Assembly (NCBI GenBank): GCA_037440385.1
Contig: JBBIUI010000006.1
Location: 1-42,760, forward strand
Direction of reading: 5' to 3'
DNA length: 42,760 nucleotides
Origin: CG2-30-68-42 sp037440385
Lineage (GTDB): Bacteria; Pseudomonadota; Gammaproteobacteria; Burkholderiales; Rhodocyclaceae
Position 1 is the stretch's first letter. Each line of letters starts with the position of its first letter. Shown here in pieces: positions 40,560 to 42,760 of the stretch. The translations under genes were made by a program, and so were the position numbers. The notes under the pieces are model-generated. The model worked only from the letters and a program-made list of their open reading frames with translations. It made no database searches and was not told the DNA's origin.

Positions 40560-41678
40560 ATGCCCACCACCGCGCGGCCGCGCGTGAGCCCGCTGCAGGT
40601 CTTCCCCGGCACGTCGCCGCGGGTCGATGATCTTCGCATCGCGCAGATCAAGGAGCTGCTGCCGCCCTCGCACGTGCTGCGCGAGTATCCCGCGAGCGAG
40701 CAGGCCGTCGCGACCACCGCGGGCGCGCGCCAGGCGATCCACCGCATCCTCGCCGGTGCGGACGACCGGCTGCTCGTCGTCATCGGTCCGTGCTCGATCC
40801 ACGATTACGACGGGGCGATGGAGTATGCGCGCCGGCTCAAGCGCGAGCGCGACCGGCTGGGCGCGCAGCTCGAGGTCGTCATGCGCGTGTATTTCGAGAA
40901 GCCGCGCACGACGGTCGGCTGGAAGGGGCTCATCAACGATCCGCACCTCGACGGCAGCTACCAGATCAACGAAGGGCTGCGGCTCGCGCGGCGCCTGCTC
41001 GGCGACATCAACGAGCTCGGCCTGCCCTGCGGCACCGAATTTCTCGACATGATCACGCCGCAATACATCGCCGACCTGATCGCATGGGGCGCGATCGGCG
41101 CGCGCACGACCGAGTCCCAGGTGCATCGGGAGCTCGCCTCCGGGCTGTCCTGTGCGGTGGGCTTCAAGAACGGCACCGACGGCGGCGTGAAGGTCGCGGT
41201 CGACGCGGTGCGCACGGCGGCGCACCCGCATCACTTCCTTTCGGTCACGAAGGCGGGGCATTCCGCGATCGTGTCGACGAACGGTAACGAGGACTGCCAC
41301 ATCATCCTGCGCGGCGGCAACCGCCCGAACTACGATGCCGAGAGCGTCGCACGCGCCTGCCAGGAGATGGGCAAGGCCGGGCTCGCGGCGCGCGTGATGG
41401 TCGACCTCTCCCACGGCAACAGCCGCAAGGACTTCAGGAAGCAGATGGAGGTCGCGCGCGAGGTGGCCAGGCAGACCGCCAAGGGCGATGACCGCATCAT
41501 CGGCGCGATGGTGGAGTCGCACCTGAACGAAGGGCGCCAGGACCTGGTGCCGGGCGAGCCGCTCGAGTACGCCAAGAGCATCACCGATGCCTGCCTCGGC
41601 TGGGACGACAGCGTCGCAGTCCTCGATTCCCTGGCGCTCGCCGCGCGCGGGCGGCGCACGGCGCTCGCCGCGACCTGA
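40560..41678 (+). CDS. aroG: 3-deoxy-7-phosphoheptulonate synthase, class I
   Basis: A 372-residue enzyme joining phosphoenolpyruvate and erythrose-4-phosphate, the entry to the shikimate pathway. It matches E. coli AroG/AroF/AroH-type DAHP synthases: VVIGPCSIHDYDGAMEYA, RVYFEKPRTTVGWKGLINDP, GARTTESQVHRELASGLSC, KNGTDGGVKVAVDA, and DLSHGNSRKDF with the metal His. The N-terminal LRIAQIKELLPPSHVLREYP is the regulatory extension of this class, so feedback by an aromatic amino acid is expected; which one cannot be read. ATG 40560 lies 154 bp from the divergent ATPase gene. It ends 7 bp before the TSUP gene. Confidence 0.96.
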   Translation: MPTTARPRVSPLQVFPGTSPRVDDLRIAQIKELLPPSHVLREYPASEQAVATTAGARQAIHRILAGADDRLLVVIGPCSIHDYDGAMEYARRLKRERDRLGAQLEVVMRVYFEKPRTTVGWKGLINDPHLDGSYQINEGLRLARRLLGDINELGLPCGTEFLDMITPQYIADLIAWGAIGARTTESQVHRELASGLSCAVGFKNGTDGGVKVAVDAVRTAAHPHHFLSVTKAGHSAIVSTNGNEDCHIILRGGNRPNYDAESVARACQEMGKAGLAARVMVDLSHGNSRKDFRKQMEVAREVARQTAKGDDRIIGAMVESHLNEGRQDLVPGEPLEYAKSITDACLGWDDSVAVLDSLALAARGRRTALAAT

Positions 41679-41685
41679 GCGCGCG

Positions 41686-42429
41686 GTGCCGTATCCGCCC
41701 GAGGTGCTGGCCGCCGCCGGCCTCGTCATCTTCCTCGGTTACACCGTTTTCGGAATCACCGGGTTCGGCTCGTCGATCACGGCGATGCCGCTGCTCGCGC
41801 ACCTTTTCCCGCTGCGCTTCGCCGTGCCGATGATGCTGTTCTACGATCTCGCATCCGGGCTGTTCGTCGGGGCGGGCAACTGGCGCCAGATCGATCGCCG
41901 CGAGATCGGACGCGTCGTGCCCTACATGTTCGCCGGGGTCGTACTGGGCCTCACCGTGCTGGTCGGCGCACCGCAACGCCTGCTGATGGTGGGGCTGGGC
42001 GCGTCGGTGCTCGGTCATGCGCTCTACGCGCTGCTGGTGAGGCCGCGTTCGGCGCCGATCCGGCCGGTTTGGGCGCTACCCCTCGGAGGGCTCGGGGGCG
42101 TGTTCAGCGCGCTGTTCGGCACCGGCGGGCCGATCTATGCGATCTATCTCGTGCGCCGCATCCCCGACAAGTCGCGACTGCGCGCGAGCATGTCCGCGCT
42201 GATCTCGGTCAATGGGCTGTGGCGGCTGGCGGCGTTTTCCGCCGGCGGCCTGTACGCACAGGATGGGCTGCTCGCCGCCGCGGCGCTGTTCGCGCCGTGC
42301 ATGCTCGCGGGATTGTTCGTCGGCAGCCGGTTGCACCGGCGCATTCCGGCCCGGCACGTGATCCGGCTGGTCTGGGCGATCCTCGTCGTGGGTGGTGCCA
42401 GCCTGGTCGTCCGGGGATGGTCGGCATGA
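41686..42429 (+). CDS. TSUP (TauE/SafE) family permease
   Basis: A 247-residue membrane protein with about eight hydrophobic segments. The two related halves of the TauE/SafE family are visible: GYTVFGITGFGSSITAMPLLA in the first and LPLGGLGGVFSALFGTGGP in the second, each with the Gly-rich turn. The family exports or takes up sulfonates, sulfite and other sulfur-containing organic anions; the substrate here is unknown. The start is GTG 41686, 7 bp after the aroG stop, with a weak ribosome site. It overlaps the next gene by 4 nt (ATGA). Confidence 0.85.
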   Translation: MPYPPEVLAAAGLVIFLGYTVFGITGFGSSITAMPLLAHLFPLRFAVPMMLFYDLASGLFVGAGNWRQIDRREIGRVVPYMFAGVVLGLTVLVGAPQRLLMVGLGASVLGHALYALLVRPRSAPIRPVWALPLGGLGGVFSALFGTGGPIYAIYLVRRIPDKSRLRASMSALISVNGLWRLAAFSAGGLYAQDGLLAAAALFAPCMLAGLFVGSRLHRRIPARHVIRLVWAILVVGGASLVVRGWSA

Positions 42430-42760
42430 GCGCGCGGCGGGCACTCGCGCGGGCGTTCGAAACCCCGGGCGGCTTCGTCATCCTCGCGGCGCTCACGCTC
42501 GCCTTCCGTTTCTGGCTCGCCCACGCGCTGCCGATCACCGGTGACGAAGCCTATTTCTACTACTGGGGAAAGTGGCCCGACTGGGGCTACTACGACCACC
42601 CGCCGATGGTGGGCTGGTGGCTCGCCGCATTGCAGCGGATCTCGGATGCCGAATGGTTCCTTCGCCTGCCCTCGATCCTGGCACCGGTGGTGATCGCCTC
42701 GGGATGTGCGTGGTACCTCGGACGCGGCGCCACGGCCTGGACGGTCGCGTCGATCGTGCT
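42426..42760 (+). CDS. GT-C membrane glycosyltransferase, PMT_2/ArnT-like (N-terminal part)
   Basis: Open from ATG 42426 to the window end, so only 111 residues are seen. After a first membrane helix (FVILAALTLAFRFWLAH) comes PITGDEAYFYYWGKWPDWGY then YDHPPMVGWW, the periplasmic loop signature of dolichyl-phosphate-mannose-type glycosyltransferases, with the catalytic Asp in GDEAY. Such enzymes use polyprenyl-phosphate sugars to modify lipid A, proteins or glycans. The acceptor cannot be known. It is translationally coupled to the TSUP gene by ATGA. Confidence 0.85.
   Translation, partial: MSARRALARAFETPGGFVILAALTLAFRFWLAHALPITGDEAYFYYWGKWPDWGYYDHPPMVGWWLAALQRISDAEWFLRLPSILAPVVIASGCAWYLGRGATAWTVASIV

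Overview
The window is a high-GC stretch of a proteobacterial chromosome, most likely a betaproteobacterium and perhaps Rhodocyclales-like. The reasons are gene-order blocks I know from that class: an NDUFA9-like epimerase next to cca; EarP next to an EF-P carrying Arg32; and glnE beside yhdP, nit, tldD and aroG. This placement is an inference from gene content, not a search. Genes are densely packed with many 4-nt stop/start overlaps. I see no rRNA, tRNA, CRISPR array, prophage or insertion sequence.

Layout. 1-3.7 kb: the end of an epimerase gene, cca with a 90-bp internal tandem duplication, a DUF2905 protein, an alpha/beta hydrolase, a small ORF and a hotdog thioesterase. 3.8-11.8 kb: a respiratory block. 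A cytochrome c4 gene is divergent from coxC-sco-coxB-coxA. It is followed by a lone CcoN/NorB-like heme-copper subunit on the other strand, then ctaB and a second SCO lipoprotein gene. The coxA product has the YSHP signature of A2-type oxidases and lacks the usual K-channel lysine. 11.8-14.1 kb: an IpdC-like phenylpyruvate/indolepyruvate decarboxylase, coupled to sco, and an exported SCP2-like protein.

14.5-18.1 kb is the most unusual part. A small exported peptide with seven Asn-Pro-Cys motifs is followed by a pentaheme cytochrome, an exported small protein, a DUF302 protein and a YeeE/YedE-type membrane protein cut by one in-frame stop. A terminator-like hairpin sits between the peptide gene and the cytochrome. 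18.1-25.4 kb: dsbB, two tandem beta-hydroxyacid dehydrogenases, mtnA with a FucA-type aldolase (a likely MTA/5'-deoxyadenosine salvage pair), two small envelope proteins, a YbdL-like aminotransferase and a diguanylate cyclase.

25.4-42.8 kb: efp-earP, glnE, then yhdP-nit-feeM-like-tldD, a lone cyclic-nucleotide-binding protein, a Na,K-ATPase-like P2 pump, aroG, a TSUP permease and the start of a GT-C glycosyltransferase. A dispersed repeat of about 140 bp occurs twice, 23.5 kb apart. Each copy begins exactly at the stop codon of a minus-strand gene (cytochrome c4 and glnE). Several gene starts (second sco, pentaheme cytochrome) lack a plausible ATG/GTG/TTG and are marked as uncertain.
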